From assembly GCA_020205615.1 (NCBI GenBank), contig CM035151.1, positions 42,652,977 to 42,716,976 on the forward strand: a DNA stretch of 64,000 nucleotides, in the 5' to 3' direction. The notes beneath the pieces were generated by a model. It searched no databases and had not been told where the DNA came from. It worked only from the letters and a program-made list of their open reading frames with translations. Source of the DNA: Panax quinquefolius. Its lineage: Eukaryota; Streptophyta; Magnoliopsida; Apiales; Araliaceae. The position numbers were made by a program, and so were the translations under genes. This document shows positions 48,583 to 60,320 of this stretch, one piece after another (position 1 is the stretch's first letter; every line of letters begins with the position of its first letter).

Positions 48583-51500
48583 TGTAACGACCCCAAAATA
48601 GGTCCATTCCATCCAACCCATTCTCGAGTCGCCAAATATATGGTACGAAAAATAACTACAACTTTATTACAACAATTGTCGTGCAAAATACAACAACACA
48701 TATGCTGTGAGTTTGGATACAAATATATACCAACTGTAGTACGTCACAATGACACCTTACATAAAGGAATAGTCAAAACTGCTTTTAGAAATTAGAATCT
48801 TTGGGAAGTGCTCAAGGAAACCTTCGTATATGGGAGGCCATGCTTTTTAGGTTATGGTAGATATCATATGGCCATGTAATTATCCTCGTCAATCTAATAG
48901 ACCCCAAAGAAAAACAAGAAGATTACTATCATATTCTTCCCAACGGCGAGTCTTCTTCTCGACATATCATTATCTCCACTGCCTCTAATTTGGTATTATA
49001 CTCCAAACAAACACCAAGATTATATAGTAGTGCTTGTAAATATACTCAAAGAAGTGGATGAGCACAACTATGTCTTATGATAACACGAGTTCAGATGTCA
49101 TTAGACATCTTGTATGATAGTGACAAAACACCCTTCCAAAGTTGGGTTCACTTCACCCTATTTAATTCACCAAAAATAACTATTAAATGATGTATAAAAT
49201 ACAACACACTAAAGCCCTCAATAAAATTATTTTCATACTCTTTTAGGAGAACCTCAACAACTATAGACCACCGCTCTATTCCCTTGTTATCCCCGCCAAC
49301 TCGCCTACACTTTTATTACCCGAAAAGGAATTTTGAAACAAAAGGGTGAGCACAACTAGCTCAAGAAAGAATATTATGACTAAAGATAAATAAATTATCA
49401 ATAGTCTTCATCAAGAATGAATCGTAGATTTAGAACATATGGTAGATGATAAAACTTTTCAACCATAGTTGCAAATGGAACGAAAGCAATCCATTAGAAG
49501 AGTCAAATAGACCATAAAATCTATTATCTTCTCCATGTTAAAAGTCCACCAACAATGTTTTATCCTCGTAACATCAATCAACAATTCTTTCCACAATCAC
49601 ATGTATAAATCATAATCATAATTGTAGTTCTAAATTCCTCTCTCATCCAGATTAAGATAATTTCATCAATTGCCTTTACCGAAACATCAAAGATCATGGT
49701 TATACCAAATCACGCTCTCGCTCATAATCATACTAATAAATTCATCTTTGCACCACGGCCAAAGATATTCATCAACAGATTCATCTTTACACTACAAAGC
49801 TAAAGATATTCAACAACAGTCATCTTTGCATTACGAGCCAAAGATATTCATCAATAATTCATCTTTGCACCACAAAGCAAAAGATATTCAACAACAAAGT
49901 CATCTTTGACATTACGAGCCAAAGATATTCATCAATAATTCATCTTTGCACTACAAAGCAAAGATATTCAACAACAAAGTCATCTTTGCATTACGAGCCA
50001 AAGATATTCATCAATAATTCATCTTTGCAATAAAAAGATATTCATATCTCAAACAAATACATAATCATTTAAGTTATATAACAATAATTATAACCATGTT
50101 GATCAATTCACCTTTGCACTTAAGCTAAAAATATTCAATTGTAAATTCAATGGTCATGATCATACCAACCAACAATTCAACTTTTGCACCATCGGCCAAA
50201 GAGAACCTATGGTCACGATCATACCAATAATCTACCCATCTTTACACTCAAGTCAAAGAGAAATATCATCATTAGGGTTATAAGAATGTTATATAAAAAC
50301 AATATAATCAAAACATGGTTTTAATTTCAAGAGTAAGATTCATAAATCAACGATAATTTGGTCGAGAAGAAACCAATTTGTTGTGAATAAGACTCGTATT
50401 TGTACATAGATCAAAGACACGTGCATAAGAACCTCGATACCTAAAAGATAAAGTTTCATAATAAAATTCATATCCATATTTATAACACCTTAATCCAAAT
50501 GTTATAAATCACTTAGAAATCTCATAATCTAATATTATTAATATTATAATAATATTTTAATCATTTCTTAAACTTATAAACAATTTAATTAAATTGTTTA
50601 CACTTTACTAATTAATGCATTTAATCATCATAAAATGCCAAACTCATAAAATTTCATCACCAATAACCAAAACCCTCATCAAAAATCAGTATATACCCTC
50701 ATATATGATTCTCAAACCATAAAATCATATTTTCTAATTTTCTTACTTCACATAACATATTTAATTCATTTACTCATAACTAGAACATTTTCATGAAAAA
50801 TACCAAATCAGTTCCAAAAAATATTTCTTTTCGAGATTTAGTATAAAATAGTCCCATATTGAATATATATTTTTCTAAATTTTTAAAATTCATTTACTAT
50901 TTTTCATATGGCCAAAACCAACCTAATATTTAAACATTTATCATAAATTGTACTTTTGTCCAAAAATTCTGAAATTAATACGGTATAATGGATATTATAT
51001 AGATGTACTCCCAATAAAAATTTCATCAATTTTGGAGTTAATCACAAGGATTTATAAGCTTGCTATTTTTAAAATAGTCTTTTCTCATAAAATTCATAAC
51101 TCTCAATCTGTACATCCAAAAATCGCCATTTTTGGACACAATATATAAAACTCATCAAATTATCATTTCAAATTTTTCCAGAATTTTTGAAGGTCCAGAA
51201 AAATTTCGAAACCAAAAACATAATAACCCTTAAAATCCCTTACTATCCCTTACCTCAAAAAGAAAGACTTCGATCGGATATCGGATATGACGCTGAAGGA
51301 AACTTGCACTGATGAATAACAACTCACCAAGTATCTAAATACTCACAAAATACACTCGATAATCTAGAGAGAAAAAGAGAGAAAACTTATGAATTCTGGT
51401 GTGATTTTCAATTCTAACTTAGCCTCTATTTATAGGAAAATTTTAGCAAAGATTTGACCGCAACCTGATGGCTTTTACCGCTACTATTCCCACCCACCAC

Positions 51501-52638
51501 ATTTGAAATAAAATTCAGCACATTTCTTCACCAACCACAAGTGGGGCCCACTCAATTCTAGAATTTTCCACCAAAATCAATTATAACCCTACTTTCCTAA
51601 TCAAACACCTCTTAAAATTCATAACAAATCATACGCTCATTTTTAACGGTTCAAAATTTGTGGACATATACTCAACTTATGTATGTATAACATATCCAAA
51701 ATTACAACGATCCAACGGTCGGATTAAAAAATTATAACTCACTTAATATATCTCAAAAACACCGTTTAATTTTTAATACCTTCATTCCGACAAAAATACC
51801 GATAAAATACCTCAACATTAATTCCTTCATTTATAACCACATAAATAAATCCATCATTTATATCCACATCAAATAAATATTTCCTTATCATATAAATCAA
51901 TAATTAATTATTCACAAATAATATTACGTAATCACAATTATGACAACCAGCCGCCTTCAGAAAGAGGGGCTTTCCAATAAGGATTTCTCTCATCGGGCGC
52001 CGCAATTAGGTGACCAAACCTCTCCTCGATGTAACTTTCTAGACATTGCCAATAATGCTATCTAATAATATTATTCAATAATATGAATTATTGATCCGAT
52101 AATGGGAAATATCGCAGAGGACAATTATCGAACAATAATAATATAAAATTTCAACGTAGCAATTATTGAATCAATAAATAAAATATTGAAAGAATTATCG
52201 TAATAATTATTGAGTAGTGCCTTCTTATGTAAGGATCAATAATTCAAAAATACTGTAAAACCGCAGTGCTATCAGGCAAACACGCATATTATATCGTGTA
52301 TTTTAACCACCGTGTATTCCAACGTTGTTAATAAAGAATAACTACTACCGTTATTTATAAAAACTCAAACTTGTCGTTTTCTTCATTCGACGCTTATTTT
52401 GTTATGGGGCCCTAAATGATCGCTACCATTGCATTTAATATTCCCCTACGTAAAAAGAATATTCCACGACCAAACTAATATTCCCCTAACAACAATGAAT
52501 ATTTTATAACCACTTGTGTATTTTGAAAAAAATTCATATATCACCCTTAACTTTAACTTTTATCAATTTAACCATTTACCTGAATAGTAATTATAAGAAA
52601 AATTGAATACTTTTATTTCATAAAATTCGGGTCTTATA
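48583..52638 (-). repeat. LTR of element C, right copy (5' LTR)
   Basis: About 4056 bp, TGTAACGACCCCAAAATAGG to GGGTCTTATA. Long blocks are the same in both copies (for example 46070-46300 and 50450-50690); differences are mostly short indels. A TATA-like box lies at 51424-51434 (minus). Confidence 0.85.
49741..50045 (-). repeat. Tandem array of about 39 bp, eight copies
   Basis: It is the same unit as 45381-45648 with starts near 49741, 49780, 49819, 49858, 49898, 49938, 49979 and 50018, one copy more than the left LTR. Confidence 0.85.
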
Positions 52639-53450
52639 TATACTTTGTCTTTATCACTAAACCAACAACTCTTTCTTTGTTTGGAACCTTTCCAATTCAT
52701 CGCACCACTATTCAAGATAACGCTTTACCTTAAAGTGGATTTTTACGTCATCTTGGTGCGTACGAAAAACTTGAGTCTGTTAAGCCCTATAGTTTTAATT
52801 TAGACCCACCATGAATATGATCACATCCTTAGTGCTTGGGTTAAGCACTTTAAGATGTTTTTCACCGACTCATAGTGAACTTCTCCGTAATATGACCGAT
52901 CAACATCGTGTCTCAGATATTTCATTGCATACATGATAGTCACTCATGCGACCTCTCTTTTCGAGAGTCTGTGGGGACTATTAAGAGAGATACACTCCAT
53001 AGCTCATCTACATGAGACATCTCTTGGAGTTTGCCATGCTAAACGACTTTAGCATCAAATGAATATCGTTCCTTGGGTTAAGTCGAGCATCCTCTTAAAT
53101 CTATCTATATAGATTTATATCCCCAATTAAGATACTCTTCCAAATCATTCATGGAGGAATTTTTAGACAACTTTATCTTTACTGATTGTAGCATTGGTAT
53201 GTCATTCCTTATCCGTAGTATATCATTATATAGTACTAAGAATGTCACGATGCTCCTAATCGACCCTTTTGTACACACTAGGTTCATTCTTATTTTGATA
53301 AAATCAAACTCTTTTGATTGCCCCATCAAAACGAATGTTCCATATTTGAGAAACTTGCTTCAATCCATTTCTCGAGTGTCTACAACACTTACCTCATCGT
53401 ATGTAATCGGATCATCATCTTCATGATGTGTACCTCATCATCATCATCTA
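52639..53450 (-). pseudogene. Copia K2 reverse transcriptase fragment
   Basis: Minus-strand ORF 53105-53329 gives FLVLYNDILRIRNDIPMLQS, SVKIKLSKNSSMNDLEEYL and WGYKSI. This is the copia polymerase stretch around the catalytic YVDD, here reduced to YND. Upstream (53330-53450) lies the substrate-loop region. The C-terminal half is lost next to element C. The plus-strand ORFs at 53151 and 53318 are mirror readings. Confidence 0.82.
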
Positions 53451-53499
53451 TGATGAATCCATACCTCCTGTGTATCTTGGAAAAGACTATTCCGATTTA

Positions 53500-54250
53500 C
53501 AATTCGGTTTGTGGTACAATAAGTCTATCTATGTGTTCCTCTTATTTGACTTATAGTGTTTTGTGGATCATGAACTCTTCAAGATCTATAATCCTCCCAC
53601 TAGCCCCTTCAATGATAAACACCTTTATCTTAGAAGGCAGCGTGTTTCGTAACAAACACATTTTGCTAAGTAGAATTATAGAACATATACCCTAAACTTA
53701 CTTTAGGATGTCCTACAAATCACACATGTCAAATCTTGTCCCAAGCTTATCCTTCGAAACCTTTTCACATAAGTTGGACAACCCCTTATCTTAACATACT
53801 TAAGATTAGGAATCCTCCCTGTCCATAACTTTTATGGAGTCTTGGGGCTGGATTTTGAGGTTACCTTTTTCGTAGATATGCGACCATTTCTAGGACATGA
53901 TCCTGAAGGATGATACCGGAATGTCGGTAAAATAATTATGGACCGCACCATGTCCAACAAGGTACGATTTTTCCATTCAGATACATCAATCAATTATTAC
54001 GTACGATGTGTCCATTATGAGAAAACCATTTGAGATGATCTAGAAACTTATTGCACAAGTATTTATTCCTTGATCTAATCAAAGAATCTTAATACTTTGT
54101 CAATTTGTTTCACTTTCAATTCTTTGAACCTTTCAAATAATTCACACTTGTATTTTATCAAATACATACATTCAACTCTTTGAATGATCATCTCCTTTTC
54201 TTATACTAGTTTGTTCAATTTACAAAATAATTTTTCACGTAAGTCAAGTA
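53500..54250 (-). pseudogene. Copia K2 integrase
   Basis: On the minus strand, FERFKELKVK (about 54110) is followed by VSEWKNRTLLDMVRS, PKTPKLW-type text, IPNLKYVKIRGCPTYVKRF and ETRCLL-like text. This matches the copia integrase order, ending with the WGCPAYVKR block. The Glu of SEWKNR corresponds to the third catalytic residue. Many stops interrupt it. Confidence 0.78.
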
Positions 54251-54489
54251 TACAAAATCCATTAAGTAATATTTTCATTCTATACTGAAACATTATTATT
54301 ATAAATAGAACAACAATTGTTCTTAATTATAATACCAAAAATTTTATTGTCCAACAATAAAATGGAAATAATGTTTCTAACAAGAATTGGAATACAATAA
54401 CAACTTATGACTTAATAGATTTGCCAGTAGCAGTGCTAAACTATAAGTTTCTATAGCTAATCGTGAACCTTTGCTTCATTTTCCACATA

Positions 54490-54660
54490 TAGGATTACTT
54501 ATCTTTGTTTAACTTTCTACTTACGCTTGGTCCATTCATAAATCTATATTTATGATAACCAAAGTCGGTATCCAATACCCAAGTAGAACCTTGACTTAAA
54601 GAAAAAATTATTTTAAATCATGAACAAATTTGTATTTGTAACCAAAACTTCACTAAGCTT
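54490..54660 (-). pseudogene. Copia K2 protease active-site region
   Basis: The minus strand reads STWVLDTDFGYH (54545-54595). Copia protease has D-T/S-G-S here; this copy has Asp in the Gly position. Downstream protease text is unreadable. Confidence 0.7.
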
Positions 54661-55460
54661 CTTTGGTTAGCCTCTACAAGACGCTTCTCGTAGTTTCTTT
54701 CCAGTGTCCAGGCTTATTGCAGTGGAAGCAAACTCCTTTTCTATCCGTATCAGTTTTGTTCTTATTATCCTTTGTTTATGCCTTTCTATATACCTTCTTT
54801 GAATCGTTCTTCTTTTCAGAAGATCCTTTGGCCCCTACCAGTAAGACATGGTCTTTCTTGGTTGGAAAGTGACTCTCATCATTTTTCAACATGTTAAGCA
54901 AATCAACGAAGCTGATATCTAGCTTGTTTATATGAAAAATTCACAACAATTGTGAAAGGAGTCCGGGAGAAAGTGCAAGATCAAATCTTGGCTCAACTCT
55001 CCATCCATGACAAAACCAGTTGTCCTAATTGATCAATCAAATTGATTATGTTAAGAACTTTTTTGTCTGCATTTATAGTGCCATTGGCCATTCTAGATCG
55101 GAAGAGCTCTTTAGATATCTCGATATCTATCGGTCCCTACTTTCCTCACCATCAACTACTTGATGTGCGGGAATATAGTAGAGAGCATCCATAGTTTCAT
55201 GCCGTGTGAAGCTCGTTACATTTCATGGATGCGAGCATGATGCATCGAGCCAACTGCACATCATCTTACCACTTTCTAAAAGTAACAATCTCTTCCTCAG
55301 AGGCATTATGCGCAACCATTGCAAGGATAGGCGTGATAAGGACGTAAGATAGCTTTTTCGCCTATGAGACCTATTCTCAAATTCCTTAACCAATCCGTTT
55401 AATTGATTCGGTTAATTTAGCATCTAATATGCTTGCAAAGTTGATAGTAATTTTAGACAT
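54661..55460 (-). pseudogene. Copia K2 gag with zinc knuckle
   Basis: Gag appears to start at an ATG at 55460 (minus), MSKITINFASILDAKLTESI, after a long leader. Later frames give NLIDQLGQLVLSWM-type text, a Lys-rich stretch, then GVCFHCNKPGHWKETT (near 54700-54745), a CX2CX4HX4C knuckle with the last Cys replaced. The order gag, knuckle, WVLDT is typical of copia elements with small gag. Frame breaks are numerous. Confidence 0.78.
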
Positions 55461-55664
55461 TGTAAAATTTCGTAAATGAATTTGTAATTAACAACATTTT
55501 AACATACATTCTTTTATTAATTACCAAAATAATTTAGGTCTTGTTTTAAATTGGTATCTCCACTATTTTCTTCAAACTATATTACCCTCAATATATATAG
55601 TTCGGCAAAATCTAATTAAAGATTTCGCTAGTGAGAATAAGGATCCCATTTCAAATGTATATAG

Positions 55665-55963
55665 CCTTGTGGTGACACAACAAACTATATATAAATAAAT
55701 AGGTAGACAACTCTTGTCAATTACATCAACTATTCAACTCCTTATATTTTGCCTCTTAGATTATTTTGATCAAGTGGTGGGACATCTGAATCAAAATTAT
55801 CCAAGTTAAGTCCAACCTAGCACTCCATATATTCAAAAAAGAAAAAATATCATCCTTGTGGTGACACAACAAAACAATATTGTTCAATTTTCCTTATAAG
55901 CATCAAATGTGATAAATTAACATCTTAAATACTTAATACTTTCCTTGTGGTGACACAACAAAC
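55665..55963. repeat. Three copies of a 20-bp palindromic motif
   Basis: CCTTGTGGTGACACAACAAA occurs at about 55665, 55854 and 55943. TTGTG...CACAA within it can pair around GTGA. Confidence 0.8.
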
Positions 55964-56940
55964 TCATATTAAATATTTAATACTCTATTAATTTTATCAT
56001 GCTAGAAGGCGACGTTCGATATTCCAAATATCTTTGAACGCTTTGGACTTAATAAAAAAATTGAGGGATTTATTATTAAATTGTCTCATCTTGTTTAGCG
56101 CATGCATTTATATATATATATATAAATAAAACGCGTCATATTAATGAACATCTGAAGCATGTTTGCATAATATATAATATATATAGTATAAGCATGCACA
56201 TATAGAATACTATATTCTACCCGGATTGATTATGGACTTTTATTCTAGTTTGGTTCACTAGAGCCACCAAGTGAACCAAAAGGTCAAACCCTAGGGGTGC
56301 AAAAAATAATATTTAAATATAATTATTACATTTAAACCCGGGCTCCATTACAAACGGGTCTTCAAGCGCTCCTTGCTCCTTTGCTCTCCAATTTTTCAAA
56401 ATTAATTCTAACTATTCCTATTACAAAACTATTTAAAATAAATAGAAACCTTGATCAACAAATAAGGGAAGTACATAGGAGGAGATAGAATTTACATTAA
56501 GAAAAATTAGAGAAGACGAGGTACGCAGACCCCATTTAATAAAACCCATACATTCATGCATCCAACTAAAATAAAATCCAATCAGATTGGTCAATAGTCC
56601 ATAATCAATCCCATTTATTATCATACACATCATCATATGCATCAATAAATAACATTCATCTCATGAATAATAAACATTTAATATATATATTGATATCATT
56701 TAATGGGCAACTTTAGTTAGTATAAAATCTAATTTTGAATCAAAATAAACTCCTTTATTTTAATCCAAATTTAAATCAAAATAAAACTATTTTATTTTAA
56801 TTTATCCAATTTTGAATAAAATAATAAAATAAACTATTTTATTTTAATCAAAATAAATTCCTTTATTTTAATTAATTATGGAATCTAATTCCAAATATAA
56901 AAAAATCCTTTATTAAAAGAAAACACGGATTCTCTTTCCT

Positions 56941-57116
56941 ATTCACAAATAAACTCCTTTATTTTGAATAATATGAAATCATATTTCATATCTAAATAAA
57001 CTCCTTTATTTAAGAAAATTATGATTCTCTTTTCTATTCACAAATAAACTCCTTTATTTTGAATAATATGAAATCTTATTTCATATCTAAATAAACTCCT
57101 TTATTTAAGAAAATTA
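56941..57116. repeat. 95-bp tandem duplication
   Basis: ATTCACAAATAAACTCC restarts at 57036, exactly 95 bp after 56941. The second copy runs about 81 bp before diverging. Confidence 0.85.
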
Positions 57117-57239
57117 GGAAATCCAATTTCAACTCCAATTAGTTATCATGGAATCAAATTCCAACTCTAATTAGTTAGCATGAAATTTAATTTTAAAATT
57201 AAAATAAACTTTTTTATTTTAATAATAAAATAATTAAGA

Positions 57240-57310
57240 TTAATATATATATATATAACTATTATATATATAATATAAACCTTATATATATATATATATA
57301 TAATATTACA

Positions 57311-57348
<38 letters not shown>

Positions 57349-57420
57349 CGTTAATATATTATATATATAACTATTATATATATAATTAATATTAACTATA
57401 TATCATATGAAGATCCTATA
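57240..57420. repeat. TA-rich microsatellite tract
   Basis: Several TA runs are broken by CTATT, CATAC and CGTTAA interruptions. A T14 run follows near 57440. Confidence 0.85.
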
Positions 57421-57769
57421 TATCCTTGACCATATACCATTTTTTTTTTTTTTATTGTTTTTCGTGATTTCTGTCAATTTCAAAATTTAAGCTCATATGA
57501 TTTCCCATCATGTCTTTCACGTGGAAGGTAAAGATAACATGACATATTCATATTACTAACTAAGTATAAAGAACATGCCACCACGCGGTTTTTAGATGCA
57601 AAAAAAAAATCTAGTTGTTAATAATTCAAGATAGGATAAGCAAAATCACGATTTTTGCGATTTTTTTTAAAATAAATTTTATACAATAAATTATGCCCAA
57701 TTAAATTGTTCTAAACACATATCAATATACATATCAAATTAAAATAATTAATAATTCGCATAAAAGTTT

Positions 57770-57782
57770 GGCTCTGATACCA
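57770..57782 (-). other. Primer-binding site of copia K2
   Basis: GGCTCTGATACCA on the plus strand is the exact complement of TGGTATCAGAGCC, the initiator tRNA-Met primer site. It lies one base from the LTR end and fixes the minus orientation. Confidence 0.88.
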
Positions 57783-57783
57783 C

Positions 57784-59489
57784 TGTTAGGTTTGTAATAT
57801 TCAAGAACGCAATCAAATTGCACAAATAAAGTGGAAACGTGTAAAAATCAGAGTTTTAAATTTTTTACAAACCATATACCCGGATCACCCTTTATGCACA
57901 ATTATTAATTAAACGAAAAGATAAAGAATAAAATCATACCCTTGAAGATCGAGCTTCCTCAGGTACAAGTTCACCTCCAAATCCTTTCGCGTTCAACTTG
58001 AATTCACCGGGTTTGGTTCCTTCCTTTGATCAACGTTAGCCACCCATGTGTTTGGCCTCTAGAGGTGATCCACCAAGGAAGAAGATGGGTGGTTGGCTAA
58101 ACCCTAGTTTTTCTATCTCTATAGAAAAGAACGTACTCTCCAACTATTTGGAATTGATATTCTTGATATCTCATATAAGATTCCTCTTATAAAGATATCA
58201 AGTAACCCTATTAAAATAAGGTATTATTTAATTAAACCTTTTAATTAAAGGGGCTCCCTAATCTTATTAGGGATAATTAATTAAACTCCTTTAACTAATT
58301 TTCCTTCCTAATCCAATTAAGAATAAATGAGAGTACTTATATTAAATTAATTCCTAAACTCTTTTAGAAATTAAAATAATAATAATAATTGTAATAATAT
58401 TAATAAGACTCCTCTTATTAATTTATATTTAATATTTTTAAAATATTAAATAATAAATATTAAGCTATTTAATTTATTCTATCACCATAGATTAAATTAA
58501 ATATACATAACATATTATTACGATTATGCCATTAACTTCTTAAATAATTATTCTTCCTTTTATGGTGTGACCCTTTAGGTTCTCCATATTAAACCGGTTG
58601 TGAATAAATTAATTAGAACAATTTAATCTTATTTAAATAAATAAATTAAATAATTAATTTATTTAAATAAATAATATTTATTCTACAATAGGATAAGCCT
58701 CCCAATGATCAACGACTTTTCAGATAATATAGATTTCAACATTAATCATAAAAGAACCTTTGAGTAAATAGTTACCGCACAATTCAATCCTTCCACCATA
58801 CAATGTCCCAATTAAATATAAGACATGGAATTATTTGTCAAGTCTTATTTTATTTAATTATATGTATTTCGACTCTTAAATGCACAACTCAAATAATGCA
58901 AATTAGAAACTCCTTTCTAATTTCATTCGCCTTTGCCAAGGACACTTGGTTGTCATTTATCGAATCACATAGGACATTTCTCTTCTTTTAATAGAAGTGG
59001 TAGATTCTTTATTGATCATACATTATCTTCACGTATACAACTTATTATACCCAAGCATACCCTTTGATATACCCTAAGGGTATTAAGGAATAAGTCAAAG
59101 TATAACTCATCATACACAAGATACTATGATGATTTCTCAAGTCCAAGGATCACTTGTACTTACTACTATCACTACAGAATTCCTATCGACAGCAAGTAAA
59201 ACTCCATTAGGTATTCCTTAATGAGCCGTGCTCAAATGAACTTATTCTCTAATAAGCACCTACATACTTGCTTTAGTGTCTCCACACAAATGATCATGAG
59301 ATCAATCATCCTCATCCAATGAGCAAGCAACAACGTATATACCAATCTATCCGGATTCACTAATCCCCAATTTAGTAATCCAATGATTGGGAACTATTTT
59401 AGTTTTAAGCTTTCTAAGAATTTAGATCTCATTAGAATGATCATCATCATTATTCTAAAAGCATTGCTTAAAACTATGGGTTTATCACA
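57784..59489 (-). repeat. 5' LTR of copia K2
   Basis: 1706 bp, TGTTAGGTTTGTAAT to GGGTTTATCACA, next to the primer site. It is very close to 42479-44166 with scattered small indels. Confidence 0.87.
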
Positions 59490-59640
59490 TATTATAAAAC
59501 AACAACATGTAGATAATTAAAAGCCTTTAATAAATTAATACTTTTATTAATAAATGAATAAGATTGTTACAAAGTATATGCTTTATCATCAAACATGATG
59601 ATCAGTTGGCTTGTGTGCAAATATACTACTTTCACAACTC
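59490..59640. other. Unassigned filler between copia LTR and gag
   Basis: About 150 bp of AT-rich sequence match neither gag nor the copia LTR. The ATG at 59564 that opens the following frame lies in it, so that start is accidental. Confidence 0.5.
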
Positions 59641-60320
59641 CGCTTTATTTATTGTAGTGAGAGACCATCGGTGGAATCAGAAGATGTCTTGGGAGAAGTT
59701 CCAAGAACTATTCAACGACAAGTACTTTCCCAAAAGTATTCGTCACATAAAAGAGGTAGAGTTCATCAAGTTGGAGCAGAATAATATGACCGTGTCACAG
59801 TACGAAGCTAAGTTTGCCGAGTTGTCTCGGTTTGCGTCCCACTTAGTGCATAATGAAGAGAGAATGACGCAGATGTTTTTAAGAGGTTTAAAGCCGGAGA
59901 TACGTCAACATCTTATTTCTCATAAACTGTGTTTGTATTCAAATGTTATAAATAGGGCTCAGTTAGTAGAGCGCGATAACAACTCAACACAACCAAAAGA
60001 AGAGCAAACAAAATGATAATACTAAAGTGAGAGCGGTCATCGGGCATACGGACAACAAGCGTGGAGGTAATCAATATGCGAAATGGTAACCACTCGGTGG
60101 TAATCGTGGCCAAAACAATAAGAATGAACATTTCAAGAAGAGGAGATTCAACAATGATGGAAAGACGTCAAAGACCAAAGACCCATTGTTAAGGAAGGAG
60201 AACGACCACCTATCATATGCTTCAAATGCGGAGGGGAGGGACACATCAGTCCAAACTGCGCGATGCCATCCAAAGCATGTTATAATTGTGGAAGAGAAGG
60301 TCACTTAGCCCGATTTTATC
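59641..60320 (+). pseudogene. Element B gag, C-terminal part with two zinc knuckles
   Basis: WEKFQELFNDKYFPKS, EFIKLEQNNMTVSQYEAKF and FLRGLKPEIRQHLISHK are the retrotransposon gag core. The frame stops at 60016. The nucleocapsid part in another frame has CFKCGGEGHISPNC (about 60222-60263) and CYNCGREGHLARFY (60278-60320). The second knuckle lacks its last Cys (Tyr instead). Gag forms virus-like particles and packages RNA. Confidence 0.87.

Larger units (their letters stand above)
44286..52638 (-). mobile_element. Element C: gypsy derivative with 4-kb LTRs and a 328-bp interior
   Basis: LTRs at 44286-48254 and 48583-52638 are near-copies. Between them lie only a polypurine tract next to one LTR and a degenerate primer site next to the other, both in the minus-strand order expected of a retrotransposon. 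The flanks TATAT and TATAC/TATAT fit a TSD, although the right LTR end (CTTATA instead of CTTACA) blurs it. There is no protein-coding region. LTR ends and blocks match A, B, S1 and S2, so it could have been copied by proteins of those elements. It interrupts the reverse transcriptase of K2. Confidence 0.82.
55461..57769 (-). other. Long untranslated leader of copia K2
   Basis: 2.3 kb lie between primer site and gag start with no recognisable gene; the ORF at 56433-56645 shows no known motif. It holds three copies of CCTTGTGGTGACACAACAAA, a 95-bp duplication, repeated AAATAAACTCCTTTATTT and a TA-rich tract. Confidence 0.65.
42479..59489 (-). mobile_element. Copia element K2 (minus strand), split by element C
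   Basis: Two LTRs of about 1.7 kb (42479-44166 and 57784-59489) match along their length. A 13-bp primer site lies inside the right LTR, so the element reads right to left: leader (57769-55461), gag, protease, integrase, reverse transcriptase start, then the nested gypsy pair C, then about 120 bp of 3' region. RNase H and the end of reverse transcriptase are missing around the nested element. The flanks AACCT and TATTA do not match, so no TSD is seen; one edge has probably been rearranged. Confidence 0.82.

Noticed and set aside
53151..53695. Plus-strand ORFs of 91 and 125 codons
   Set aside because: They are mirror readings of the minus-strand copia reverse transcriptase and integrase remnant, which has clear family motifs.
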